Source: Psettodes erumei (taxonomy: Eukaryota; Chordata; Actinopteri; Pleuronectiformes; Psettodidae). Taken from it: 64,000 nt of DNA. Both the position numbers and the translations under genes were made by a program. Every line of letters starts with the position of its first letter. Position 1 is the first letter of the stretch. The stretch is from the NCBI GenBank assembly GCA_016785225.1, contig JAFBJZ010000603.1, positions 1,713,001 through 1,777,000 of the forward strand. The letters run 5' to 3'. Below, in pieces: positions 1 through 11,290 of this stretch. Below the pieces are notes generated by a model. That model worked only from the letters and a program-made list of their open reading frames with translations, was not told the DNA's origin and did no database searches.

Positions 1-3000
1 GACTTAATCGAACTGAAACCATGATCATCATCACCACCATTTTTGTTTTTATTTCTTCCCCATGCAGGGTTGCAGTCGGTCTGAACGCAGTTTGTTCTCG
101 TTGTTCCCTCCCGCTCAGTGCAGCCTTGTTTGTATTTGAATTCGGCACGTACCGATGGAGGGCCGCCGGGACCAACAAGCTTGCGTCCCCGTCGACCCCC
201 GGCCGCGTAAAACGAGTAACGCCGCGACCCTCTCGTTCGTTCCTTCGCGCGCCGCACCTTCACTCCGTTCACCTCCCGCGTCACGTTGTTTTCACCCCGC
301 AGCGCACCGAAGCGCGGACGCTTACACACACACACGTACGCGTGCGCTAACCCACTTTTTGTTCCGCTGGGTCACGGTGAGCGTTTTCTTCCTTTCTGCC
401 ATCCCCGTTTCATTTAGTATAGCCTTGCTTTTGTTTTGAATTTGATTCAGCCTGTACAGGCACATCTTGTAACATCTTGTATTGTGTTTCGCAGTGCGCT
501 TAAAACTGAGTGCCGAACTCCACGGCCCTCTGTTGCCTTGTTCTCCTCCTCTTGCTCACCTACACACCTCGTGCCTGCAAATTTTGTTTTGTTTCTCTCC
601 TCCTCCTTCAGTTAAGTGTTTCTCTCATTCCTCTCGTGGAAAAAAAAAAGCAATTCGGCAAAGAGCGTTTTCGATCACGCCGCCTTCGGGCTGCGGCGCG
701 GTCGAGTTCGTACATACGCACCCCGTTCGCGTCGGAGGCGCGGGATCAATTAACAAAGAGACGCGCGACGCCAGCGCGGGCGCGGCGTGCAGGCACAGAT
801 GTTGCGGAGCCCGGGGCAGCTGCAGAGGCTGCGCGAGGGCTCCAAAACGCACATTAATGCGCGTTACAAGCGTGTGAATGACGGCAAGAAAGGCATCGAT
901 CTGATTTACAATGCAGTGCCGCGTTTGCCTCCGCATCTGTCATAATATCATGTTGCAAACATGCGATTGGTTTTCTATTTGCAGGATAACTGAGATAGAT
1001 TTTCACGTCTGCTTCGACCCCGCGCACCGATCCATCTTTCTTTGAGCACATGTAGATCGCTGCGAGCTGCGTCTACTGCTGATGATGATAAGGAGTGATT
1101 GGATTTTGCATGTGTAATCACTGGTTATGCGATGTTAATTGTGCAGAACGGCGGCCTGGGACGTAACATTAGATATGTGTGGCGTGCGCCCGCGCTCTCA
1201 TGTGATGCAGCTGTCTCTGTGTAGCCTTTGGTTCGGTCTGGAAGATGTCAGGATAGTTGGAATGGTTGATGGGAAGTCGACCAGTGCTCGACCATGGCCG
1301 ATGATAGGCCAGCCGATATCTGTTGCGGCCAGATAAATGGCGTCGACTCAGCAAAAAAGTACTCAACCAAACAAACCCAATGCACAATTTTGAATTTATT
1401 TGCATTAGTGTTAAGTAAGCTTTCATTTCAGTTCAGCAAATTTGTGTCGCATTTCTTGTTCCTTTTACGTTTTATTACTGTGTTTTTATTTCAGACGCAG
1501 ATAATATCAAATAATATTTGCATTGTTGATCCATGTCGGACCACTAGAGTAGAGACTAGTCTAGCCGGCAGCTCGACTCAAGACATTGCTGATGTTAAAG
1601 AACCCATGTGCTCTATTCTCTCAGGCCTCCTGGAGTTCTCGCCCGTCCTCCTACGATACTTCATCTCAGGTACGAGTTCAACCACTGCAGTTAGATCCTG
1701 TGTTGTCGCGGTGACCCTCTAGCGTAAATTCCCGGCCGCGCAAGTCCCCCAGCGTTACGTGTAGTCAAGACGCTTCCTTTTTGTCTTCCTTTATGATAAG
1801 TGGGAGGAAAAGAGGCCGAAGCGAAGAAGACGAGGAACGGTAACATTCCTTGATATCGTGCGGTGCTCAGGCTTCTTTGTACTGTAGCCGCCTGCTTGGC
1901 AAGCTGTAGCCTAATAGCTGAAACCACCTGTGGAGCCTCCTCGCTCGCCTCTGCTCTCTAGTCCGCTCCATCTGTTTGTCTGAGTAGAAAGATAGAGCCT
2001 TTCACTATTTCCCTGGCTAAGTTTCCTTTCAGCCCACCCCCCCCCCCCCTCCTCCCCATCCCCCCCCCCCCATCACTCTCAGCTCGACTCTCCAGTTTTT
2101 CGGCGGGGCTGTGAAGAGGAGCCGTGAAGATCCAGCAGACGATTTTCATCTTTTTAATTCCATCGCTCTCTGATTGCGGCCGCGCGCCTGATGAGTCACA
2201 GTTGACCCAGCCACGCAGCTGCGCCGTTCCCCGCGCACCGATTCGTACCGAGTGCCGCCGCAGTGCCGAGCTCTCCGCGCTTGCCTCTTCCTTTCCCCCC
2301 CTCTCTCACAAACTGCTAATGAAGTGAATCACAACTGTTTTTCCCCCGATCCCTTTACCCCAACAGCTGATGGTGAGCGATTGCATCCACAATACTCTTT
2401 TAATTAGTATAGAGAATAAATTGGTTGAGCATGCCTTTTTCCTTAATTGCTTTTTCCTCAGCTTGGATTTAATTGGGCTGCAGCACTGTTTATTGATCTC
2501 CTTTGATGTGCTTTAATTTGGATAATTTTATATATTTATTTTGGACGTGACGAGTCGGTTTGTCTTGGGGGGCTGAGGGGCGGGAGCGCGTTAGGTGGCG
2601 GGGGCCGGTACCCGCAGCAGACTGCAGCGTGCTCGCCGAGCCCGGGGTCCGGGTGTGCGATGTGCAGCTAGGTGGTGGAGAAGGATCAAACCCGGGAGGC
2701 AGAAAGCCCCCCGAGCGAGCGGCTCTTTGATCTCGCATCAACACCTCGCCAACGCCAAAAGCGAGGGGGGCGGGCCCTTTCCAAGCCAGCCTTAACGGGC
2801 CCGCGGGCCAGAGCGGGATCCTTCCAGCAGCAAGTTTATTGCTGGTGCCTGATTCACGCTGCGTCATTCCCCCTACCCGCCCCCCCACCGCCCCCGCCTG
2901 CTGCAACAAAGCCCAATTTTCAGCCTCCGCCTCCGCTGTTTCGTAATTAGTGTGTAGCTCCGCGTGTTTGTGGGTTCGTTTGTTAGATATGCACGTGCGT

Positions 3001-3075
3001 CCGCTCGTGTGAGTGGCTCCCTACTTAGCTCCTCTCCCTGCTCGACCCCTCGTAACGCCTTTCCCTCCCCCGCAG
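1..3075 (+). other. tenm2: tenm2 intron upstream of the intracellular-domain exon
   Basis: No recognisable coding sequence was found here. The stretch contains a C-rich tract around 2036-2072, several TAAT-rich patches (for example 2395-2420 and 2510-2545) and a GC-rich, CpG-rich block at 2560-2830. It ends in the polypyrimidine tract and CAG acceptor of the teneurin exon. The teneurin exon that should encode the extreme N-terminus (the MDVK-type start) was not seen, so it probably lies further left. Assignment to a tenm2 intron follows from the exon at 3076 opening with a spliced phase. Confidence 0.6.
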
Positions 3076-3368
3076 GGGGCAACTTCACCCTGGCCGAGCT
3101 GGGAGTGTGCGAGCCGACTCCCCCGCCGCACCCGGCGCCGTTCCCTACTGCCCCGACCTGGGCCTCCTCCAGAGGGGTTACTCCCTCAGCGCCGGCTCAG
3201 ACGCCGACTCGGACCCCGAGGGGCCGCTGTCCCCGGAGCGAGCCATCCAGCTGTGGGCCGGACGGGGAGGGGCGAAGTCTCGCCGCAGCTCGGGAGTGTC
3301 CAGCCGCGACAACTCGGCCCTCACGCTCACGGACTCGGAGAACGACAACAAGTCCGACGACGAATCAG
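3076..3368 (+). CDS. tenm2: teneurin-2 intracellular-domain exon, with a one-base frame slip
   Basis: This internal exon belongs to a type II transmembrane teneurin, a neuronal cell-surface adhesion protein that binds latrophilins and other teneurins; the part encoded here is cytoplasmic. In the first frame (codons from 3078) it reads GGNFTLAELGVCEP. In the second frame (codons from 3107) it reads YCPDLGLLQRGYSLSAGSD, then SPERAIQLW, KSRRSSGVSSRDNSALTLTDS and NKSDDES. Recalled family sequences match teneurin-2 (NFTLAELGICEPSP, KSRRSSG, NKSDDEN) better than teneurins 1, 3 or 4. A polypyrimidine tract and CAG precede 3076, and GTAGGA follows 3368. Phase 1 at both ends requires a length divisible by three, but the exon is 293 nt, so one base appears to be missing between about 3117 and 3147, where C and CG runs are dense. 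This is either a sequencing error or a true frameshift. The family call is firm; the paralogue (2a or 2b) cannot be told. Confidence 0.9.
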
Positions 3369-4772
3369 GTAGGACAAAGTGTCAGAAGTCAAGAGTGCGG
3401 GCCCAGCGATTTGAGAAAAAAGCCAGTAAGAGAGTGACCACGATTTAATGAGGGAGGGAGGACAAACGGAAAAGGACTGATACAGCATGTGGACGTGGAC
3501 GTTTATAAGAAACATGAGGGACATTTCTTCTTTCTGACACAAGTTTGTCGTTATTGTTCAAATCTTTAGACCACCCCTCAAATGGAGAGCCATTATGTGA
3601 ATTGCGGGTGAGTTGGATTTATTGATTGAGTCTGTTTCTGATCTGAAGAACAGTGGATGGACACCCCCCCCCCAAGAGAACCAGCCTTATTTTCATCAAT
3701 AGCACTTAGCCAAAGCCCTGTAACACTACCCTCTTATACACTTATCTGCTGAGATCTCACCGCTGGACTGCCAGTCTTAAAAAAAAAAAAAAAAACTCCA
3801 AAAAACATCATTTGGAGAACTTTTCTGATCTGATGCAAAGATGCAGGGAGATGGTAATCTTTACTTTTCAAGCGCATTCTCTCTTTTGAATCTGCCAGCA
3901 AGCGTGAGACGTTCTCGGAGGGAATCTCCCTCCTCCGGCAACTTTGTTTATCGCTGTACTTCCCGTTTGCTTGTTAATCCCGACGTCCTCGTAAACCTGC
4001 GCGCGCGCGCCTCGGCGAGGTGTCAGTGGAGGTTAATGAAAAGTGGATGGGAGGAAAAGAAACAGTTGAATTAATTGAATTGTCGGCAGCTGCACGTATC
4101 CGCTGCGGATCAACCTCTGTTGCGCCGCGGGCCTCGGAATCAGAGACGACTTCTGTCGACTGATCAAACTACTCAACACCTATTAAACACGTCAAGAAAC
4201 ACCTTTCCCAGAGATGTGCCTCTCATCCCACCGCCCGATAATTGCTTTGCGGTTAATTACCAAGCTAATCTTGCAGCCGCAGACGCCGTTCTCCCTCTCT
4301 CTGTCTCAGGGCCAGGAGAACGCCATTGCGTGCTCTTTTTCCAGACCTTGTAAAATTACCTTCTTAATCCAACTCTATATTGTGATAATCGTTTGCCCGC
4401 AGTATGATGTCACTGAGTGTTGATTGTTGAGGAGATCAGAAGTTTTGTGTTTTGCTCTCGGTTTACCAAGAGAAACTTTGTCCAAAAGTGTTATTCGTGC
4501 GTATTTTTCGCGGTCCTGCGGGGGCCAAACATCCATCTGCCGGTTGGAGAAACTCATTGATGATTATGCCGAGCATGTGTCAAATCAAAGTCAATTATAT
4601 TAAACGACTTCAAAAGTTCGCCCTCTGTAGAAGTGTTCAGGGGAACCACCGGCTCATACCTTTAGGCCCGTCTCATGGTTTCACAGACCGGAGATTTAGA
4701 TCAGGCTTCGGCGCTGCTGTCTCCGCCAGCATGAAGAGATCAGAGGCAGAGCGGCAGCCTGATAAAAGGGCC

Positions 4773-4774
<2 letters not shown>

Positions 4775-4817
<43 letters not shown>

Positions 4818-4819
4818 CG
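4775..4819. repeat. (GT)n followed by (GC)n microsatellite
   Basis: An uninterrupted alternating purine-pyrimidine tract begins as GT and changes to GC at about 4809. Such runs are the classical Z-DNA-forming type and are highly length-polymorphic. It lies in the tenm2 intron, with no gene context of its own. Confidence 0.97.
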
Positions 4820-7179
4820 TGATCAAGCCAAGTCGTTAGTTACTTGGTTTCTCTGAATGAGGGAACTCTAACCCCCTCGATCCTGCATCTCCCTCCAAAC
4901 CAGAGCATCTCATATTGAAGGCATGCCACACCTCAAAGCACCCAGAGGGAAGATCTCACTCCCACCAGACCTAACTAGAGCGTGCGCCCCGAGCAGTGCT
5001 GAATTTGCATGTGTGTGTGCGCGCACGGAGCCGAATCTGTCATTGTCTTCCTTTTTTGCTATTCTGTCCTATCTACGGGTGCGAGAGTTGCGCGCATGAT
5101 CCCGAACCGCGCACGCGTGCGAGGAAGTGTGAAACAGCAGCAACGGGAGTGTCAAAACAGCAGGGGGAGGATCTGAGGCTCTAATAATAGAGATTGACAG
5201 AGGCAGACAGAGAAACAACATCATAAACACGTGCTAACAAATCAAAAAGACGGTGACGTGCTAAAACACCAAACAGCTCACCGCGCCACTCTCATCTCGT
5301 CCGCGTCTCTAACAAGCTTCTGAAGTCGCACCTCCGCTCGCTCCCCCTCCCCTCTTCATCTCCCTCCTCTCCCCACCGTTCTTCTTCATCTTTTCCCTCC
5401 CTCGCTCCTGTCTTGGCGCGCGCCGCGCCTCTCGCCGCCCCTCGTTATGCCGCTGTCAGCGCGGCTCCCCGGGAAGACTGACGGGTGTCAGTTTAAAGGT
5501 CGAGGGTTCCCCTTCAGGGCAATGGGCGTACACGCGGGTGAACGCGCGCATGTGCCCCGTTTCGGAAATCGCGACCGAAATAGAAAGTGAGAAATGGTGA
5601 CAGATTTCCCGAACCTGAGGGAAGGCAGTGCTTGTGTTTGTGTAGCAGCTTGTAAACAGGATGGCAATCGGGGATTGTTCGATAGTCATCGTGATCGATG
5701 AACTACAAACGAACTCCAACGTATGTTACGAATTAGGACAAATTGCTCCCCCGTATTTCAGGTTTTAGAGCGACGTGTGCTACTTTTTTTTTTTTTTTTT
5801 TAAATATTTGACTCTGGAGGCGTTTAAAAAGTCCGGGAAAAACAAACGAAGCACAGTCAATAGCAAATTAAAGAGTGTGATCCTTTGGATAGATAGGAGT
5901 CATACGCGGCGCCTGGCGCCTTCGCTAGTCTCAACACAATTAGCAGCGCGTGCGCCCAACGTAAACAACCCGGACTCGCAGAGCTTTAAATACACCTGCG
6001 TTTTTTTCCTGGCGGAGCTCGCTCACGGATTTGCAATCCACCGGCGCTTTTGTGTGTTTGTGTGTGAGGGGCGGGGACGTACAGAAAGAGAGAGATATTA
6101 TGATATCAATATTTTTTCCCCCCAGTATCTTCCAATATCTGCAAATAAATGCACCTGTTCTGGGTTGATTTTTTGGAATTAAAATCTATTTATCCAGCTC
6201 CGTGACAGAGCGGCATCTACACCATGCCACATTATTTTGGTGCATTTTGGTGTTTTAATATCCACATTTAGAAATGCAGTTCACCTGCAGTTCACCAGTT
6301 TCCTCTGCACATCTCTGGAATCTGTTTGGAAACTAAACCTCTGCGATTATGCTTTTTTTTTTTTTCATTTACTGCTAAATTCCAATTACCGACAAGTATG
6401 TAAAGCCTGTTAAATTAGTTTCCTAAATGCAACTCAGGGATTTCAAAGTTTCCCTGCAACTAGCTTTATTGTCGAGTATTGAATAAAGACGCTTCGCTTT
6501 TATTGCCCCTTCCAGACACTATTAAAATAAAGAGACTAGAACGTTGACTTGGCAGAGCCCGCGCAAGTTTCGTCTGCACAAGCAACACGGTGAGACATAC
6601 AAATGTGGGCGCAGAGAGCAGCGCTGGGAGATTTCATATTGGCAGAGCGAAGGAAGAGATTTACTGTCGCACCGCGCGCCGCCTCGTAAAACGTCCGTCT
6701 GGAAACACAGGCAAGAGAGACGAGAGCGCTCGTAAATCCCAACAGCAGTGCCTGATGGTCGCATCCAAACTGCATTGATCGGGGGGGGGATGATTAAAAC
6801 ATGCATTAGATGAAATAAGATCAGGCTTTGACATTGATTTAAATCCCCAGCCCTGGGCCGACTTTACAGCCACAATCCGTAGTCCGGAGCTCGACACACG
6901 CTTTTGTGTGTGTGTGTGTGTATGTGGGGGGGGGCATATGCCTCTGTGTTCCCCTCTCATTAAACAGCAGTCTGTTGAGGAAACAGGCAGAATCTAATTC
7001 AACTTCAACATTGTTTTACGTCAATAAATTTTGGCTTTACTCACACGGCCGACTTTATAAACGCAGACACCCGCTGGCTGCTCCCCGCGCAGGCCCGGCC
7101 CAGCCCGTTCCGATTAACCGCCCTCAGACGCCGTCCCTCGCCGCCTTCCCTCTCTGGCTCAATCGCTCCATCTGCTCAA

Positions 7180-7260
7180 CTGGATAATAAATCATAGGGT
7201 CGGATTGTGACGTATGTGACAGGATGTATTAATCTCGTAATTAGAGAACGAAGAGGTGGC
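7180..7260. promoter_or_regulatory. AT-rich island with homeodomain-type cores
   Basis: A short block contains ataataaatcatag, tgacgtatgtgacagg, attaatctcg and taattagag between GC-rich flanks. Clusters of TAAT and ATTA cores with no low-complexity character are typical of vertebrate conserved non-coding elements in developmental genes. This rests on appearance only; conservation was not tested. Confidence 0.25.
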
Positions 7261-8545
7261 GCTAAATTTAGTTCCGGCCTTCCCGCCGAACCCTGCCCCC
7301 TTCCCGGGCACGCCCGATCGCCTGGTTTCCCCTCTCTGGTTTTCTTCTCCTATGAGCTCATCTTTGCTGGCTTGCGGCTAAAACTTTGTTTTATGTTGTT
7401 GTATTTTTTTTTCTGATAATACAGGAAAAAAAGTGTCTTAAAACATCTGCAGTTTTTTTTTTCCTCTTTTTTTTTTGATGTAGCTGTAATTACGCTTTAT
7501 GAAAGCCGAGCTGGGCAAAGTGATTTCTGATTAACTAATCAAATCTACAAGCACAGGTGGCAGAGTGCCTGCACCCGCTCTGTCCTCTCTATTCTCTTTT
7601 GACGTACAGCGCAGATCCCTCCATAAATCAAACCAAATCAACCGCATTCAAGTCAGCTCCTGCGCTTTGTTTTGACTGAAGAGACTCTCTGTGAGGACTG
7701 TCATGTAATCAAGGGAGATTAAAAATAATGTTTAATTATGATCATTTTGATGATGGGGGGAAAAAAAGTGCTCCATACTTTGAAATAGTCATTATGAGTA
7801 CGTGTCACACAGCGATTGTTTTTCTTTCTCCAGCAGCCGGTCTGGACACCAGAAACTTGGTCCACGCAGCGCCCTGTCCGCCAAATTCAAGCAACACTTA
7901 CGGAGTCGAACTGGCCGGGTCCCCCAAGACCGCTGCCGTCCCCTCGGGGTCTCCGCGGGCGTGCGCGCGAGGGACGAAAGGCGAGAGCGAGAGCTGGAGT
8001 GCGTGTTCGCAGGGTTGAGGGCATTAGCCTCTGATTGAGTTTTCAGAGAGCAACGTGGGGTGCGAACGGCTCGACAATGGTCTAACAGAATTAGTAGCTC
8101 GTGATGAATGGTGTGTGAGAGCAGCACTGACAGCTCGCTTTCACAAACACGTGTGATGGTGAGCGCGTGCGGGCGCGCGCCTCCGTGCTCCACCCGCTGC
8201 TTCAAGGACTTTTTGTGCACGCGGAGAGAGCTAGGCGTGCCGGAACGAGCCGGAGCGGCGACGGGCAGGCGCGCTCGCGCCCGTGCGCGTGCCTGGCGCG
8301 TATCCGTACGTATCTCTGAGTTGAGCCTTGGGTTTGAACAATGCCTCGCAGTCAGGATCAATAGAGATTGGTCCGTTCAGCGGAGGGAGCGCGGCGCTCA
8401 TACGTGATCACACACTGGCACGCACATCAAAAAAAAATCGACAAATTAATAAATAAAGTCAGAGCCTTTGCTGTGCATCACTCAACAAAGACATCGTTGG
8501 AGCTGATATTGAACTGAGGACCGATATCACACACAAACGTGCGCG

Positions 8546-8569
8546 CACACACACACACACACACACACA
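8546..8569. repeat. (CA)n microsatellite
   Basis: Simple dinucleotide run of about 12 units, directly preceded by a short GCGCGC tract, in the tenm2 intron. Confidence 0.95.
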
Positions 8570-9088
8570 GATGCATAAGAGCAGTGTTTAATGAAAGCGC
8601 TGCGATATTGATCACAGCAGATGGATGCTTACTCCCATTAAAGGGAGGGATGCGGGGAAGAGGAGAAGAAGCGGGGAACACGCGGTGGGTAAATGGAGCG
8701 GGAACGATGAGGGACGGGTTCACACGTGAATCTGACGATCCAGGCGTCGGAAACGCGCGCGTGGCGTTCCCAGCGAGGGCGCGCCCATACGAACGGTGTA
8801 ATTGTCAGGTGGGCGAGTCGGCAAAAGCGGCAAAACGTCACCGGCGTCGGATTTGCCCTAAGAACGAGGGGAAATGGTTGCATGATGGGAGGCGGAAGGC
8901 ATTCGCTTTTCTTTTTTTTTTTTTTATTTCTACCATGCTTCACATTGGTCAAAGCATCTCTCTGCACTTTTTTTTTCATCCAGTTTTGCTTTTTATTCGT
9001 TCATGTACTCGATTCTTCATAACCATTTATTTTTGGTTGTTTCTTTCCTCCTCCTTTTCCTGTCTCTCCTCCATTCCTTCTCCTCCAG

Positions 9089-9139
9089 CATACCTCGATG
9101 ATGAGGAGGATGAGGATCCGTTTGGAGACTATGTGATCA
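9089..9139 (+). CDS. tenm2: 51-nt cassette exon, probably tenm2, encoding an acidic segment
   Basis: A long C/T-rich tract (about 9040-9088, ending tcctccag) precedes 9089, and a perfect GTAAGT donor starts at 9140. The enclosed 51 nt are exactly 17 codons. Read in phase 1, as required after the teneurin exon ending at 3368, the segment is open and encodes AYLDDEEDEDPFGDYVI (the A codon is split). It leaves in phase 1 again, so inclusion or skipping would keep the teneurin frame. The peptide is strongly acidic, with two tyrosines, and would sit in the cytoplasmic domain right after NKSDDES. CU-rich tracts upstream of short exons are typical of PTB-regulated neuronal splicing. I do not recall this peptide from a described teneurin isoform. 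Membership of tenm2 is inferred from strand, position and phase; a chance pseudo-exon remains possible. Confidence 0.6.
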
Positions 9140-10119
9140 GTAAGTCGCACCTGACCGTAGCCCCTCATAGTCACCCGACCCGCTTTGTGCGTGTTGGCTT
9201 GTGCTGTGACTGTTTGCTGTGTTTCCGTGCCCCCCCTCCCTTTTTTTATGTGCGTGATTTACTGTTCTGTCTGCTGGTTGACTCTCTTATGAGAGGCCGT
9301 TGCGCAGTAGGAGATGCATTACATTATCCATGTTGCAGTGATTGTTGTGTTGCGAGAAACGTCTCTTTTTTTTCCCCTCCGGCCTGATGTCAGAAGTTGT
9401 TTTGTCTTTAGGTAGAATCTGTAGGGCGTCTGTCCGTCACTCTGGCGTTTGGACCGCTAGGAGGCGAGGCCCGGCGGTCTTCTTTTTTTTTTCGCGAGCT
9501 CCTTCCATTATGATCTCCTGTTCATTAGCACACGTCCAGCTGGTTAATCTCTTTGCACTTGATCAGAGAAAATTTCCCAGAGGGTGCCCCCCCCCCTTCC
9601 ATTATTGGAAAGTCAAGCGTATTTACCTGTGTCTCGGAGATTGTTTGTCTCTATGAGTGTGAATTAGTGGTGATGTTTGTGTTGTTGGGCTGTGGAGGTT
9701 TCATCTGTTTTCATTAGCGTGGAGTGGAGACGAAGGAAAATAAACCTTCGGAGGTGAAGGTCGTTGAGCCGAGGGACTGTTTTTTTTCTTTTCTTTTCTT
9801 TTCGCGCACCTTAGGTGTTGGAAGGCCAGAGTCTTTGAATGGATAGAAAGGAAAACATTGATGCACACAGCAGCAACAAGCTGAGGACATAATGGAGCAC
9901 AGGTTGTCCGCTTGGCAACGCACAGAGATGAGTCTTCATGGATCCCATTTGATGTAGTTGAGAGAGGCCTCACATATGCGAATGCTTCATTTATTCTGAA
10001 CTAAAGGTATACAGTAAATGGATATTGCAGCGTGATAACGCTGACACTTCAGAGCGAGACTGCTGTTAATAGCGATTCGCAGATTACAAATACTTGTGTG
10101 AGGCAGAGATGATATTTAC

Positions 10120-10127
10120 TGACGTCA
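10120..10127. promoter_or_regulatory. Perfect CRE palindrome
   Basis: The octamer TGACGTCA is the full-length cAMP response element bound by CREB/ATF proteins. It sits in an AT-rich, non-repetitive intron segment. Single octamers arise by chance, so function is only a possibility. Confidence 0.3.
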
Positions 10128-11059
10128 ATTTCCCTCTATGCCTTTATCTCATTACTTTCTGTCTGTGGAAATGCGTCGCGTTCATACCGGTTGCCGTGCC
10201 TGCTGTGTCTCCGTGGTTTCTGGTGAGTAAATATTCACAGCTTCCTTGGAAATGAAAGTCCTGAAATATATAGTCGACGTACCGTATGGGATATACAGTA
10301 TACAACAACTGAGAAGCGAAACATCTACGACTTTACTGTGTTCTGATACATCTCCCTCCAAGAATTGATGTCAGTGTAATCATATCAGGTAAAACAGGTG
10401 AAAAGTGATTTTACTTAAGATGTGTCACAGACAATGAAAGTATTTAATTAGCTGAGCTGATGGTTCATCACTTCTACTGATGTAGAGGATACAGTGCAAG
10501 TCAATAGCTAAAGCCAGACAACTGTACAAATCAAAAACTCTTATTCTCCTACCACCGTGCCGGCAATTATTAAAGCAGTACTTCTTTTTTTTTCTGACTC
10601 TCCAGCTCTTCAGAAGCATTCAATTTCCAACAAGAGCTACCAGGGCTGACACCACCGGCTGTCTAAATTTATTCCTCAGAGTTGAAATTGAAATCAGGAA
10701 TACGCAGTTCTTGGAAGAAGTCAGGTCCAGCATACACGATGAAACATTATTATGTCGGGTCGTTTTTTTTTTTTTTCTTCTTGTTTAAATGAACTCAAAA
10801 TTAGGGACAACTGTCGTGTTTGTACTCATATAAAGTAACCAACTAATTTTCTGCACATTTAAAAAAAGGAAAAGGCATTTTTAACAAAACACAGAATATG
10901 ATGCAACTGTTTATGAGCTGTCATGATAAAAAACATCTTACTTGTCAGATGAGCAGTACCGTAGCTGCTTGAGGGATCGTACGCATAGAAGACGCAAGAA
11001 ACAATCCTCCTGCTAATCTATTACATACATTATGTTTACTTTTGGATTTGTCCTCATAA

Positions 11060-11290
11060 CTTGAAGCGTCACATTGATATTAAGCACGTTTGTTGTGGGT
11101 TAGACTCATTAGAGGCTTTAAATGTGTCCAAATAAAGAAATATTACAACTATTGGGGCGAATTTTACGTACACTTTGGGTCTACACACAGCCATGCTGCC
11201 CAGACGAGGAACCACAATGACCTTGGTGATCCCCTGACCTTTCCTTAACAAGCTTAACGATAACTGAGGACAATCTGAAGGGCTGAACTG
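11060..11290 (-). repeat. Dispersed interspersed-repeat fragment resembling a common teleost repeat
   Basis: Read on the minus strand, 11165-11250 contains GGTCAGGGGATCACCAAGG, then CATTGTGG, then a segment with catggctgtgtg and acccaaagtg. From memory this resembles the wording of a very abundant teleost intergenic and intronic repeat (ggggatcaccaaagt followed by an atgnctgta-type segment). The copy looks diverged and has no visible ends. Family name and exact borders cannot be given without a repeat library. Confidence 0.4.

Larger units (their letters stand above)
3369..9088 (+). other. tenm2: tenm2 intron between the intracellular exon and the 51-nt exon
   Basis: No coding sequence is recognised. 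Contents include a poly-A run at about 3780-3795, a (GT)n-(GC)n tract at 4775-4819, a (CA)n tract at 8546-8569, T-runs at about 5785-5800 and 6352-6364, and GC/CpG-rich patches at 5280-5560 and 7870-8300. AT-rich, TAAT-bearing patches at 4200-4290 and 7180-7260 look like conserved non-coding DNA. The 60 bases before 9089 form an unusually strong C/T-rich acceptor tract. Open frames across 7800-8360 on either strand are compositional and match no family I know. Confidence 0.6.

Noticed and set aside
1495..1669. Possible 175-nt exon with a good acceptor (tttatttcag) and donor (tcag/gtacga), open in phase 0, exit phase 1
   Set aside because: The exit phase fits the teneurin exon, but the peptide matches no teneurin N-terminus, lacks a start and resembles no known family; kept as unlikely.
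7792..8361. 189-codon minus-strand open frame
   Set aside because: Arg/Ala/Ser-rich translation of a GC-rich block; no homology.
8539..9387. 282-codon plus-strand open frame
   Set aside because: Chance frame across intron; only the 51 nt at 9089-9139 within it have exon character.
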